NCBI RefSeq assembly: GCF_009755605.1
Contig: NZ_WPNZ01000016.1
Location: 144,708 to 208,707 of the forward strand
DNA length: 64,000 nucleotides
Reading direction: 5' to 3'
Source: Streptomyces typhae
Lineage (GTDB): Bacteria > Actinomycetota > Actinomycetes > Streptomycetales > Streptomycetaceae
Shown here: positions 50,043 through 58,399 of the stretch, one piece after another
Layout of the letters: each line of letters opens with the position of its first letter
How positions within the stretch are numbered: position 1 is the stretch's first letter
The notes under the pieces: model-generated
Told to the model about the DNA's origin: nothing
What the model saw: the letters and a program-made list of their open reading frames with translations, nothing else
The model's database searches: none
Position numbers and translations under genes: made by a program

Positions 50043-51395
50043 ATGGCGCGGCGTGACACGTCCCGACGCACGAAACTGACCGCGGGCCCCGGCGCCGCGC
50101 AGCCGTCGCCGCTGTCCGACCCCAACTACCGTCTCTTCCTGGGCCTGCAGGGGCTCTCGGCGCTCGGCGACTCCTTCTCGCACGTGGCGATCCCGCTGCT
50201 CGTCCTGCACCAGACCGGGTCCGTGGCGCAGATGGGCCTCGTCACCGGCCTCACCGGTCTCGCCTCGATCGTCACGGGACTCTTCGCGGGGATCGTCGCC
50301 GACCGCGTGAACCGGCGCCGCCTGCTCGTTGTCACCGACATCGCGCGCTGTGTGCTCTTCGGCATGATCCCGCTGGTGTGGCTGTTCGCGACGCCGATCT
50401 GGCTGGTGTACGCGGTCGTTCCCGTGGCCGGGGTGTTCGCGATGCTCTTCCAGGTGACGTATGTGACGGTGGTGCCCGGCATCGTCGCGCCCGGACAGAT
50501 CCTGAAGGCCAACAGCCATCTGTACGGCACGTACGCCGTGGCGAGCGCGGGCGGGCCGATGCTCGCGGGCCTGGTCGCCGCCGCCTTCGGACCGGCCGCC
50601 GCCATCGGCATAGACGCCGGGACCTTCGCGGTGTCGGCGGTCGGCATCCTCTTCGTACGCATCCGCGCCGTACGCCCGCCCGAAGCGGAGGGCGCGGCAG
50701 GCGGGGCGGGCACGGCTGGCGCGGCGGGCACGGTCGCCGGGCGGAGTCCCGCGGATGCCGGACTCCGCGGCGTACGGAAGGAGTTCCTCACCGGCGCCCG
50801 GTTCCTGTGGCGGCACCCGGTCCTGCGGCCCCTGACCCTGCTGCTGGGTCTGCTCACCTTCCTCACCTACGGCATCACCGACGTCCTCATCTACCGCGTC
50901 CGGCACGACCTCGGCCACGGCGAGGGGGTCGTGGGGTACGTACTGACCGCCGGGACGCTCGGCACGCTCGCGGCGACCCTTGTGGTCGCCCGGCTGCGCG
51001 GGCGGCTCGGCTTCGGCCCGAGCTGGATCGGCGCGCACACGCTGTCGGGGGTCGCCCTGGCCGGGCTCGGCCTGACCGGCAGCCTGCCGTTCCTCGCCGC
51101 GCTCGCCGCCTGCATGCTGTTCTGCACCGGCCTCGGCGGCATCAACTCCATGTCGCTGCGCCAGGAGGTGACACCCGCCCATCTCCTCGGCCGTGTCACC
51201 TCGTCGTTCTGGACGATCCACAACGCGCTGGGCCCGGTCGGCGCGGCAGCCGTCACCGCCGCCGTCGCCGCCTGGGGCGTACGGAGCGTGTGCCTCGTCG
51301 TCGGCGTCTGCGTGGTGGCGGTGACCTTGAGCGGCACCCTCACCGGCGTGGGCCGCGCGCGGACGGGCCGAACAGGGGAGGCGCAGGCGCCCTAG
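50043..51395 (+). CDS. MFS transporter
   Basis: This 450-residue membrane protein has twelve helices of the MFS_3/enterobactin-exporter type (NYRLFLGLQGLSALGDSFSHVAIPLLVLHQTGS; RVNRRRLLVVTDIARCV). MSLRQEVTPAHLLGRVTSSFWTIHNALGPVGA is the conserved second-half loop. The substrate is unknown. The start ATG at 50043 has a run of G upstream. Its last codons overlap the convergent MMPL gene by 4 bases. Confidence 0.9.
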   Translation: MARRDTSRRTKLTAGPGAAQPSPLSDPNYRLFLGLQGLSALGDSFSHVAIPLLVLHQTGSVAQMGLVTGLTGLASIVTGLFAGIVADRVNRRRLLVVTDIARCVLFGMIPLVWLFATPIWLVYAVVPVAGVFAMLFQVTYVTVVPGIVAPGQILKANSHLYGTYAVASAGGPMLAGLVAAAFGPAAAIGIDAGTFAVSAVGILFVRIRAVRPPEAEGAAGGAGTAGAAGTVAGRSPADAGLRGVRKEFLTGARFLWRHPVLRPLTLLLGLLTFLTYGITDVLIYRVRHDLGHGEGVVGYVLTAGTLGTLAATLVVARLRGRLGFGPSWIGAHTLSGVALAGLGLTGSLPFLAALAACMLFCTGLGGINSMSLRQEVTPAHLLGRVTSSFWTIHNALGPVGAAAVTAAVAAWGVRSVCLVVGVCVVAVTLSGTLTGVGRARTGRTGEAQAP

Positions 51396-53566
51396 GGCCG
51401 GGGCGGCCGGGCGGCAGGGTCGTCGGTGGTGGAGGGGCCCGCGGGACCGGTGGGGCCGGTGCCGCGACGGGGCTTCTCGTCCCCGTGGCCCGGCCACCAC
51501 GCGGCATGCCCGATGAGCGCCGTCAGGGCCGGAGTGAACAGCATCGCCATGACGAAAGCGGCGATCACGATGCCGAAGGAGAGCGAGAAGCCCATCTGGG
51601 AGAGGGTGGAGTTGCCTGCGAGCATCAGGGTGGCGAACGTGCCTGCGAGGATCACGCCGGCCGAGCCGATCGTCGGGCCCGAGTGGCGCACCGCGGTGCC
51701 CGCGGCGTCGTGCGGGTTCCGGCCCTCCCTGGCCTCCTCGCGCAGCCGGGAGACCATCAGGATGTTGTAGTCCGTGCCGAGCGCGACCACGAACAAGTAC
51801 ATGATCACGGGCAGCATGAACATCAGGCCCGGCTGGCTGCCGATCCGCTGGAACAGGATCGACGTGGCGCCGAGCGTCGCGCCGAAGCCGAGCGCCACCG
51901 AAAGCATCAGGTACCAGGGAGCCACGAGACTGCGCAGGAGCAGGCCGAGGATCACCATGATGGCGAGGGCCGCCACGGGGAAGACCACCGAGTAGTCGCG
52001 GTCCACGGCCTTGTTGATGTCGACGTACACGGCGGTCGTGCCGCCCACGTAGGACTCCGTGCCCGTCGGCGCCCCGGTGTGGGCGGCGGGCCTGAGCCGG
52101 TCCTCGACCGTCGCGAGGGCCTTGTCGGACGCGGGCGGGTCGGCGAGCACCACGGAGTACGAGGCGGTGGTGCCGTCCTTGCTGACCCGCGGTGGCGCCA
52201 CCTCCCCGACGCCCTCGACGGACTGCAACCGCTCCCGGAAGGCGGCCGGTTGCCCGGCGGCGAGCGGGCCCTCGCCGGTCGACGTCAGATACACGAAGGT
52301 CGGGTCCGTCGAGCCCGCGGGGAAGCCCTTCTCCAGGTTGTCCTGCCAGACGATGGACTCCTTGTCCTTGGGCAGTGAGGACCCGGCGAGGTCGAAGTTG
52401 GCCTTGTAGCCGAGCGCGCCGAGCGCGAGGGCGCCCATGAACAGCGCCGAGACCACCGTCCACACGGCGGGCTTGCGGGCGATCGACGCACCCAGCTTGG
52501 CGAAGCCCGTGCCCTGCGGCTCCCGCTGCCACGACTTGGACGGCCAGAAGACCTTCGTACCGAGCAGCGACACCACGGCGGGCACCAGGGTCAGGCCCGC
52601 GAGCAGGGTGAGGAACACCGCGATGGCCAGGGCGGGGCCCATCGAGCGCAGCATGCCGAGCGAGGACAGCGTCAGGGCGGCGAAGGCGACGATGACCGCG
52701 CCCGCCGCCGACGTGATGGCCTCGCCGACGCGCTCGACCGCGTGCACCATGGCGCCCTTGGCGTCCTCGCCCGCGCGCAGCGCCTCCCGGTAGCGGAAGA
52801 GGAGGAACAGGATGTAGTCCGTGCCGACGCCGAACAGGACGACGGTGAGCAGTTCCTGGATGGAGGAGTCGGCCTTCATGTCGAAGGCCTTGTTCGCGGA
52901 GGCGATCAGGCCCGTGGCCATGGGCGAGATCAGCCCGATCAGGACCACGGGGAGCAGGGCGATGATGGGGCTGCGGAAGATCACGAAGAGCAGCACGACA
53001 ATGATCACGATCGTGCCGACGCCGACGAGGATCCCGGCCCGCTCGGAGGCGTCGCTCTCGTCCAGGGCCTGCGCCGCGGAGCCCGTGATGCCGGCCTTGA
53101 GATCGGTGTCCTCCAGCTGCGGCTCCAGATCCTCGCGGAGCTGTTCGACCGCGTCCTGCTGCGTGGTGTCCTCGGGGTCGGTGACCTTCGGCATGGCCAC
53201 GACGGCCGTCTGCACGAGCTTGTTCGGTGAGACCTGGCCGGGCTCGACGGCCTGGACGTCCTCGATGTCCCGCCCGGCGAGATCCTTGGAGACGCGGGTG
53301 ACGTCGGCGGAGTCGGCGGCGGTGATCTTCCCGCCGTCGGAGCGCTGGAAGACGATGATCGCGCCGATGTTCCGCTGCTGGGGGAAGTCCCGCTCCTGAA
53401 GGTCCGACGCGCGGATGGATTCGTAGTGGCCGGGCAGGAAGCTCGCCTCGTCCGAACTGGAGGTGAGTTTCGGTGCCAGCGAGATCACGGCTCCCGCGGC
53501 GATCACCCACGCGACGATGATCCACCACGGGCGGCGGACCACGAACCGTCCCAGGCCTGCGAACAT
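51392..53566 (-). CDS. MMPL-family RND transporter
   Basis: This 724-residue protein has the RND/MMPL plan of two bundles of six membrane helices each following a large extracytoplasmic loop. GVGTDYILFLLFRYREALRAG and ALGTDYNILMVSRLREEAREG are the two proton-relay motifs with the conserved Asp-Tyr pairs. The first loop has HYESIRASDLQERDFPQQRN. Members export lipids or metabolites. I start at ATG 53566 (MFAGLGRFVVRRPWWIIVAW) since GAGGAGAGG lies before it; a longer frame adds 31 residues. Confidence 0.92.
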   Translation of the reverse strand: MFAGLGRFVVRRPWWIIVAWVIAAGAVISLAPKLTSSSDEASFLPGHYESIRASDLQERDFPQQRNIGAIIVFQRSDGGKITAADSADVTRVSKDLAGRDIEDVQAVEPGQVSPNKLVQTAVVAMPKVTDPEDTTQQDAVEQLREDLEPQLEDTDLKAGITGSAAQALDESDASERAGILVGVGTIVIIVVLLFVIFRSPIIALLPVVLIGLISPMATGLIASANKAFDMKADSSIQELLTVVLFGVGTDYILFLLFRYREALRAGEDAKGAMVHAVERVGEAITSAAGAVIVAFAALTLSSLGMLRSMGPALAIAVFLTLLAGLTLVPAVVSLLGTKVFWPSKSWQREPQGTGFAKLGASIARKPAVWTVVSALFMGALALGALGYKANFDLAGSSLPKDKESIVWQDNLEKGFPAGSTDPTFVYLTSTGEGPLAAGQPAAFRERLQSVEGVGEVAPPRVSKDGTTASYSVVLADPPASDKALATVEDRLRPAAHTGAPTGTESYVGGTTAVYVDINKAVDRDYSVVFPVAALAIMVILGLLLRSLVAPWYLMLSVALGFGATLGATSILFQRIGSQPGLMFMLPVIMYLFVVALGTDYNILMVSRLREEAREGRNPHDAAGTAVRHSGPTIGSAGVILAGTFATLMLAGNSTLSQMGFSLSFGIVIAAFVMAMLFTPALTALIGHAAWWPGHGDEKPRRGTGPTGPAGPSTTDDPAARPPRP

Positions 53567-53732
53567 CGGCAGCTGCCTCTCCTCGGCCCCCGAGGCATAT
53601 CGCATCCTGCCCAGGATCCGCCGGAGTACGCGTGTGCGCCACTTGGGGGACCGCGGCACGGGAGGGGCGACGGAGGCCCCGCCTCCCCGGGGGAGGCGGG
53701 GCCACCAGCCGCCAGATGGTGATCCAGCGGGT

Positions 53733-53864
53733 GATCCGGAAAGCGGTCCCGAGAGCGGTCCCGAGAGCGGTCCCGAGAGCGGTCCCGAAAGCGGTCCCGA
53801 AAGCGGTCCGGAAAGTGATTCAGAAGGCGATCCGGAAAGTGATCCTGCACGTGCTTCAGAAGTT
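53733..53864. repeat. 12-bp tandem repeat running into the lpd 3' end
   Basis: Eleven units of 12 bases (ggtcccgagagc, drifting to gatccggaaagt) cover 53733-53864. The last units contain the final codons and stop of the dihydrolipoamide dehydrogenase gene. The array lies just past the stop in its mRNA. Confidence 0.9.
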
Positions 53865-55259
53865 GATCATGTGTCCGGCCAGGCCGTGCACGGCCTCCTT
53901 GACGGCCTCGCCCAGGGTCGGGTGGGCGTGGACGTTGCGGGCCACCTCGTGCACCGTGAGGTCCCACTGCTGGGCGAGCGTGAGCTCGGGCAGCAACTCG
54001 GTGACGTCCGGGCCGATCAGATGGGCGCCGATGATCTCGCCGTGGGTCCCATCACTGATGATCTTGACGAAGCCGACGGTGTCGCCGAGGCCGTGCGCCT
54101 TGCCGTTCGCCTGGAACGGGAACTTGGCGACCTGGACGTCGAAGCCCTTCTCCCTGGCCTGCGCCTCCGTCCAGCCGAAGCTCGCGATCTGCGGCTGCGA
54201 GTAGGTGGCGCGCGGGATCATCGGGTAGTCGAGCTCCATCGTCTCGGCGTCCCCGATCGTCTCGGCGGCCACGACGCCCATGGACTCGGCGGTGTGCGCG
54301 AGCATCAGCTTCGCCGTGACGTCACCGATGGCGTAGATGTGCGGCACGTTCGTACGGCAGCGGCCGTCGATGTCGATCGCGCCGCGCTCGGTGAGGGCCA
54401 CGCCGGTCGCCTCCAGGCCGTAGCCGGTGACGTTCGGCGCGAAACCGATGGCCTGGAGGACCTTGTCGGCCTCCAGGACCTGCTGCTTGCCGTCCTTGGC
54501 GGTGACGGTGACGCGGACCTGCTCGCCGGACTCGTCGATGGACTCCACCCGGGTCGAGGTGAGCACGTCGATGCCGAGCTTGCGGTACTGCTTGGCGAGC
54601 TCCTTGGAGACGTCCGCGTCCTCAAGTGGAGCGACACGGTCCAGGAACTCGACGATGGTGACCTTCACGCCGTAGTTGTGCAGGACGTACGCGAACTCGA
54701 TGCCGATGGCGCCCGCGCCCGCGATCACGACCGAGCGCGGCAGCTCGTCCGCGAGGATCTGCTCCTCGTACGTCACCACGCGGTCGCTGCGACGGGTGCC
54801 CGGAAGCAGCTTGGGCGTGGCGCCCGTGGCGATGACGCAGTGGTCGAAGCCGATCGTGGTGGTCGTGCCGTCCGACTTCGCCACCTGGAGGGTGTTCGCG
54901 TCCAGGAAGGTGCCGCGGCCGTCGAACTCCGTGATCTTGTTCTTCTTCATCAGGAAGTGGACGCCCTTGACGCGACCGTCCGCGACGGTGCGGCTGCGCC
55001 GGAACGCCTCGCCGTAGTCGAAGGACACCTCACCGTCGACCTTGATGCCGTACGTCTTCGCCTCGTGCGTGAACAGATGCGCCAGCTCGGCGTTGCGCAG
55101 CAGCGCCTTCGTCGGGATACAGCCGACGTTGAGGCAGACCCCGCCCCAGTACTTCTCCTCGACGACCGCCACCCGCTTGCACAGCTGGGCGGCGCGGATC
55201 GCGGCGACATAACCGCCGGGGCCTGCTCCGAGCACGACGACGTCGAAGCGCTCATCCAT
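53856..55259 (-). CDS. lpdA: Dihydrolipoamide dehydrogenase
   Basis: This FAD enzyme reoxidises lipoamide of 2-oxoacid dehydrogenase and glycine cleavage complexes. The 467-residue protein has the FAD loop VVLGAGPGGYVAAIRAAQL, the redox disulfide Cys42-Cys47 in GGVCLNVGCIPTK, the NAD loop VIAGAGAIGIEFAYV, IYAIGDVTAKLMLAHTA and the catalytic His-Glu near the C-terminus (HAHPTLGEAVKEAV). The ATG at 55259 follows AGAGAGGACC. No other complex subunits are beside it, as is usual for a free-standing streptomycete lpd. Confidence 0.96.
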   Translation of the reverse strand: MDERFDVVVLGAGPGGYVAAIRAAQLCKRVAVVEEKYWGGVCLNVGCIPTKALLRNAELAHLFTHEAKTYGIKVDGEVSFDYGEAFRRSRTVADGRVKGVHFLMKKNKITEFDGRGTFLDANTLQVAKSDGTTTTIGFDHCVIATGATPKLLPGTRRSDRVVTYEEQILADELPRSVVIAGAGAIGIEFAYVLHNYGVKVTIVEFLDRVAPLEDADVSKELAKQYRKLGIDVLTSTRVESIDESGEQVRVTVTAKDGKQQVLEADKVLQAIGFAPNVTGYGLEATGVALTERGAIDIDGRCRTNVPHIYAIGDVTAKLMLAHTAESMGVVAAETIGDAETMELDYPMIPRATYSQPQIASFGWTEAQAREKGFDVQVAKFPFQANGKAHGLGDTVGFVKIISDGTHGEIIGAHLIGPDVTELLPELTLAQQWDLTVHEVARNVHAHPTLGEAVKEAVHGLAGHMINF

Positions 55260-55355
55260 GGGGTTGGTCCTCTCTGCATGGCACTGCCTGGTACGGATGC
55301 CTCGATCATCCGTCATCCGGAGGGTGCGGCGTCGGGCGACCCCGGACAAGACCTG

Positions 55356-55384
55356 TTGACCTCCGGGGATCCCGCGCCCACAAT
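55356..55384 (+). promoter_or_regulatory. Promoter of the leader peptide and TauD-like gene
   Basis: TTGACC (55356-55361) and CACAAT (55379-55384) with 17-base spacing make a good consensus promoter. The ATG at 55392 lies at the expected start of transcription, implying a leaderless first ORF. Confidence 0.5.
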
Positions 55385-55391
55385 GGCCGAC

Positions 55392-55469
55392 ATGATCCAG
55401 CACCTGAGCGCCGCCGTCGGACGTGTCAACGTCCCGTGGCGCCGCGGGTGCGAGCGGTCGGGCTGTTGA
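55392..55469 (+). CDS. 25-residue leader peptide, Cys- and Arg-containing
   Basis: This short ORF reads MIQHLSAAVGRVNVPWRRG and then CERSGC before TGA. An ATG three codons upstream (55383) lies within the -10 box and is less likely. It precedes the TauD-type dioxygenase gene by 129 bases. Streptomycetes have short leader peptides in front of sulfur-metabolism genes, and the two cysteine codons near the stop would fit cysteine-sensing translation control. The role is inferred. Confidence 0.5.
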   Translation: MIQHLSAAVGRVNVPWRRGCERSGC

Positions 55470-55598
55470 CGCGGCACCGCATCCCCGTGCCCGCACGAGC
55501 CTTCCGAGCAAGGGTCCGCAGCGCTTCCGCGCGCTGACGGGACACGCCTCGGGGCGCTCGCTCGTGAACCGTACGCCCGACTCCGAAGGACGATCCCC

Positions 55599-56540
55599 AT
55601 GACCGCGGTACCCGTTTCCCACGCCCCGACGGCCCTGCGCGAGGCCACGGTGCCCGCCGACGGCATGTACGAGGGCCGCCGCACCCTGCGCAGGCTCCCC
55701 GAGGGCACCCCCGAGCGCCGCTACGAGCACATCGACGTGGTGCCCCAGGGGCGGATCATCGGCGCCGAGATCCGCGGCGCCGACCTGTCGCGGCCGCTCG
55801 CCCCCGCGCTGCGCGAGGAACTGCACCGCGCCCTCCTGGAGTGGAAGGTGCTGTTCTTCCGCAGCGCCCACCTCACCTCCGACGAGCAGCGCGCCTTCGC
55901 CCGCGCCTGGGGCGAGTTGGAGACCAATCCGCTGCTCGCGCGCGGCGCCGCCGAGGACGTCGCCCGCTTCGAGAAGGGCGGCACCGCGGCGCCCACCTTC
56001 GAGAACGTGTGGCACGCCGACGTCACCTTCCGCGAACGGCCCGCGCTCGGCGCCGTGCTCCAGCTCCGCGAGGTCCCGCCCGTCGGCGGCGACACGATGT
56101 GGGCGGACATGGCCGCCGCGTACGACAACCTCCCGGACGGCGTCAAGGCGCGCGTCGACGGTGCGAGCGCCGTGCACGACTTCATCCCCGGCTTCGCCCG
56201 CTTCTACGGCCCCGAGCAACTCGTCCCGCTCCAGGACGCGTTCCCGCCCGTGGAGCACCCGGTCGTGCGCACGCACCCGGAGACCGGGCGCCGGACGCTG
56301 TTCGTGAACACGTCCTTCACCACGCACATCGTCGGCATGGACCGAGCCGAGAGCGACCGGCTGCTCGGGTACCTGGTGCGCCAGGCCCATGTGCCCGAGT
56401 ACCAGGTGCGGTGGCGCTGGGAGGCCGGTGACATCGCGTTCTGGGACAACCGGGCCACGCAGCACTACGCCGTCGACGACTACGCGCCGCACCGGAGGGT
56501 GGCGGAGCGGGTGGCCATCGCGGGGGACCGGCCCTTCTAG
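55599..56540 (+). CDS. TauD/TfdA-family 2-oxoglutarate dioxygenase
   Basis: This 313-residue Fe(II) enzyme has the iron ligands His-x-Asp in NVWHADVTFRERP and the distal His in NRATQHYAVDDY, with the 2-oxoglutarate Arg in HRRVAERVAI. IIGAEIRGADLSRPL at the N-terminus and GGDTMWADMAAAYDNL are typical of taurine/alkylsulfate dioxygenases. It would release sulfite or sulfate from an organosulfur compound, or hydroxylate a related substrate. It is preceded by a short leader peptide. No sulfonate transporter is adjacent. Confidence 0.92.
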   Translation: MTAVPVSHAPTALREATVPADGMYEGRRTLRRLPEGTPERRYEHIDVVPQGRIIGAEIRGADLSRPLAPALREELHRALLEWKVLFFRSAHLTSDEQRAFARAWGELETNPLLARGAAEDVARFEKGGTAAPTFENVWHADVTFRERPALGAVLQLREVPPVGGDTMWADMAAAYDNLPDGVKARVDGASAVHDFIPGFARFYGPEQLVPLQDAFPPVEHPVVRTHPETGRRTLFVNTSFTTHIVGMDRAESDRLLGYLVRQAHVPEYQVRWRWEAGDIAFWDNRATQHYAVDDYAPHRRVAERVAIAGDRPF

Positions 56541-56611
56541 CCCTCCAGCTCTTCCCGGCTGCTCAGGTATCAGATGCTCCCGCTGCTCAGGTACTCAGAT
56601 GCTCCCGATGC

Positions 56612-57154
56612 TCAGCTGCTCAGTGCGAGTCGCCATCTGACCTCACCCTCGTGCCGCTCGTCCGTGGGCGCGAGCCCGGCGGCGCGGGCCACGGCGGCGG
56701 ACGCGGCGTGGTCGGGACGGATGTGCGCCAGAAGATGGGTCACCTCCGGGCGCCCGCGCAGCCACTCCACGAGGCCCCGGGCCGCCTCGGTCGCGAGGCC
56801 CTGGCCCTGCCACGGCGTGCCCACCATCCAGGCGATCTCGGCTCCGTCCCCGCGCGTACCGGGGCCACCGGGCCGCACGGTCGCCTGCACGGTGCCCGCG
56901 AGACGGCCGTCGGCGGACCTGCGCAGGACCCAGTTGCACCAGGAGACCCCGGGGTCGGGCGCCCCCGCGACCATGCGCGTGTAGCGGGCCCGCAGGGCGG
57001 TCACGTCGTCAGGGGCGCCCCCGATGAACGTGTGCAGGGCCGGGTCGCCGAGCACCACCGCCATCTCCTCGGCGTGCGCCACGCGCAGCGGCTCCAGTGT
57101 CAGGCGGGCGGTGGTGATCGGTTCGGCCACGACGGGGTGGCGTGTGCTGCTCAT
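56612..57154 (-). CDS. GNAT-family N-acetyltransferase
   Basis: This 180-residue protein is a RimJ/RimL-like GNAT enzyme. It has TARLTLEPLRVAHAEEMAVVL, the acetyl-CoA loop VGTPWQGQGLATEAARGLVEWL and AHIRPDHAASAAVARAAGL. It probably acetylates a small molecule or a protein N-terminus. It starts at ATG 57154; a longer frame upstream runs through a terminator hairpin and is not coding. It converges on the dioxygenase gene across a 71-bp spacer with gctcagatgctccc repeats. Confidence 0.88.
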   Translation of the reverse strand: MSSTRHPVVAEPITTARLTLEPLRVAHAEEMAVVLGDPALHTFIGGAPDDVTALRARYTRMVAGAPDPGVSWCNWVLRRSADGRLAGTVQATVRPGGPGTRGDGAEIAWMVGTPWQGQGLATEAARGLVEWLRGRPEVTHLLAHIRPDHAASAAVARAAGLAPTDERHEGEVRWRLALSS

Positions 57155-57213
57155 GCCACCATCATCGTGCAGGCGTAGAGGTCGCTCCGCGCCCGGCGGC
57201 CACCGCGCATTGT

Positions 57214-57246
57214 GCGGCCCCCGATGCTCGGGACATCGGGGGCCGC
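57214..57246 (-). terminator. Perfect 13-bp hairpin downstream of the second SSI gene
   Basis: GCGGCCCCCGATG (57214-57226) pairs perfectly with CATCGGGGGCCGC (57234-57246) over a 7-base loop. It lies between the SSI gene and the GNAT gene on the minus strand. Confidence 0.8.
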
Positions 57247-57398
57247 GTGCCTCGGCGCCCTCCCCCCACGAAAGGGTGGCCGAGGTGTCCATGGGCAGAA
57301 CGGCGGATCCTTCGGAATCGTGCCCCTACCGGATGTACCGCCAGGAGCCGTCCGGTGACGGATGGACCGTCAGAAGCCGTCCGGCGACGGAAGCTCCG

Positions 57399-57848
57399 TC
57401 AGAAGTTCAACAGGGCGGTGTTCGCGAGACCCGCCCTCATCTCGCACGGGTTGCCGAAGGTCGTGGTCCAGGCGACGTGCTTGCCCTTCCAGACGCCGGC
57501 GGCGGAGACCACCACCGGATTCCACTCCTTGGTGCACATGACCGTCGACGACGCGTCGACGAGCTTGTCGAACCGAGCCTCCACGGAGTTGAGTTCGGCG
57601 CACGCGGCGCTCGGCGCCGGGTGGGTGCCGGAGGCCTTGAGCGCGCAGCTGAGGGTGACCGCGCGCTGCACCGTGGCCGTGGCGGCGTCCTCGCCCTGGC
57701 CGACGGTGAGCACCAGGTCCGACGGCGCGTACAGGCTCGCCGGTCCCGGGGTCGCCGCACCGGCCGCGCCCGTCGAGACCGCCGAGGCGGCCAGGACACC
57801 GGCGGCCACGGCGGCGGCCGTGCTCACGGTCTTCAGGAGGTGACGCAC
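57399..57848 (-). CDS. Subtilisin-inhibitor-like (SSI) secreted protease inhibitor, second copy
   Basis: This 149-residue protein starts at GTG 57848 after AAGGAG, has a signal peptide (TAAAVAAGVLAASAVSTGAAGA) and the SSI fold, opening SLYAPSDLVLTVGQGEDAA. Cysteines 68, 83, 105 and 135 match the two SSI disulfides. The reactive loop is CTKEWNPVVV with P1 Lys107, as in the other copy at 23420. It is closer to the classical SSI sequence than the first copy. It lies on its own with a terminator downstream. Confidence 0.95.
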   Translation of the reverse strand: MRHLLKTVSTAAAVAAGVLAASAVSTGAAGAATPGPASLYAPSDLVLTVGQGEDAATATVQRAVTLSCALKASGTHPAPSAACAELNSVEARFDKLVDASSTVMCTKEWNPVVVSAAGVWKGKHVAWTTTFGNPCEMRAGLANTALLNF

Positions 57849-58399
57849 TTTGACGCTCCTTCGTTGCGGGTGGTTGCGGAACCTTGGTGCTTCTTGTGTT
57901 TCTTTTGGCTATGCCGGGAGTTTCCTGAGGGTTGCGTGCCCCAGCTGTGGTTGCGGTGGGGAGTCTTGCAAGTGCGCTGAGTGAGCGGCAAGCGAATGGT
58001 CGATTTCCGGATGGACGCGTCCGCTGAGGGCGCGTCGAAAGGTCGTTCGGGCAGCTCAGAGCGGTCGGGGGTGGCTCACGAGGGGCGTCCAGAATGTGGA
58101 CAGGCGGCGGTGGTATAACGCCGAACAACTATCTGACCTGCGAAAATGAGCGGTTGGTAATTCTGATCGGCGTGGCGTTCGACCGGAAACCGGTGGTTGA
58201 CCCCGTGTGAGAGGGCGGGATATGCGGCGGGTGAGACAGCTGTGGCTGTTGGGGGCTGGGCGGGGTCACCCGAGGTCAGGCGGGGTCGAGCCGCCTATGG
58301 CGGGGGTGGCCAGGTGGGTCCGGGTGCGGCCGAGGTCGGGCGCGGTCGAGCGGCGTCAGGCGGGGGTGGCCGAGGTCGGGTGGGGCCGGGTGGGCCGGT
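57849..58399. other. 551-bp region between the SSI gene and the SARP gene
   Basis: The part at 58105-58200 (gtggtataacgccgaacaac) is distinctly less GC-rich and may be part of the SSI promoter region. The part at 58260-58390 has two or three imperfect copies of a ggtcgggcgcggtcgagcgg-type unit. No gene is convincing. Confidence 0.45.

Larger units (their letters stand above)
55260..55598 (+). other. Divergent lpd/dioxygenase region
   Basis: These 339 bases contain the lpd ribosome site and promoter on the minus strand and, on the plus strand, the promoter, the leader peptide and the long untranslated segment before the dioxygenase. After the leader stop the sequence (gcaagggtccgcagcgcttcc) has potential for hairpins, but I could not settle one structure. 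Confidence 0.4.

Noticed and set aside
48783..53705. A 1640-codon open frame on the minus strand
   Set aside because: It is an antisense and out-of-frame read through the PEP-mutase, MFS and MMPL genes. The composition is Gly/Arg/Ala/His-rich with no domain, as expected of a wrong frame in GC-rich DNA.
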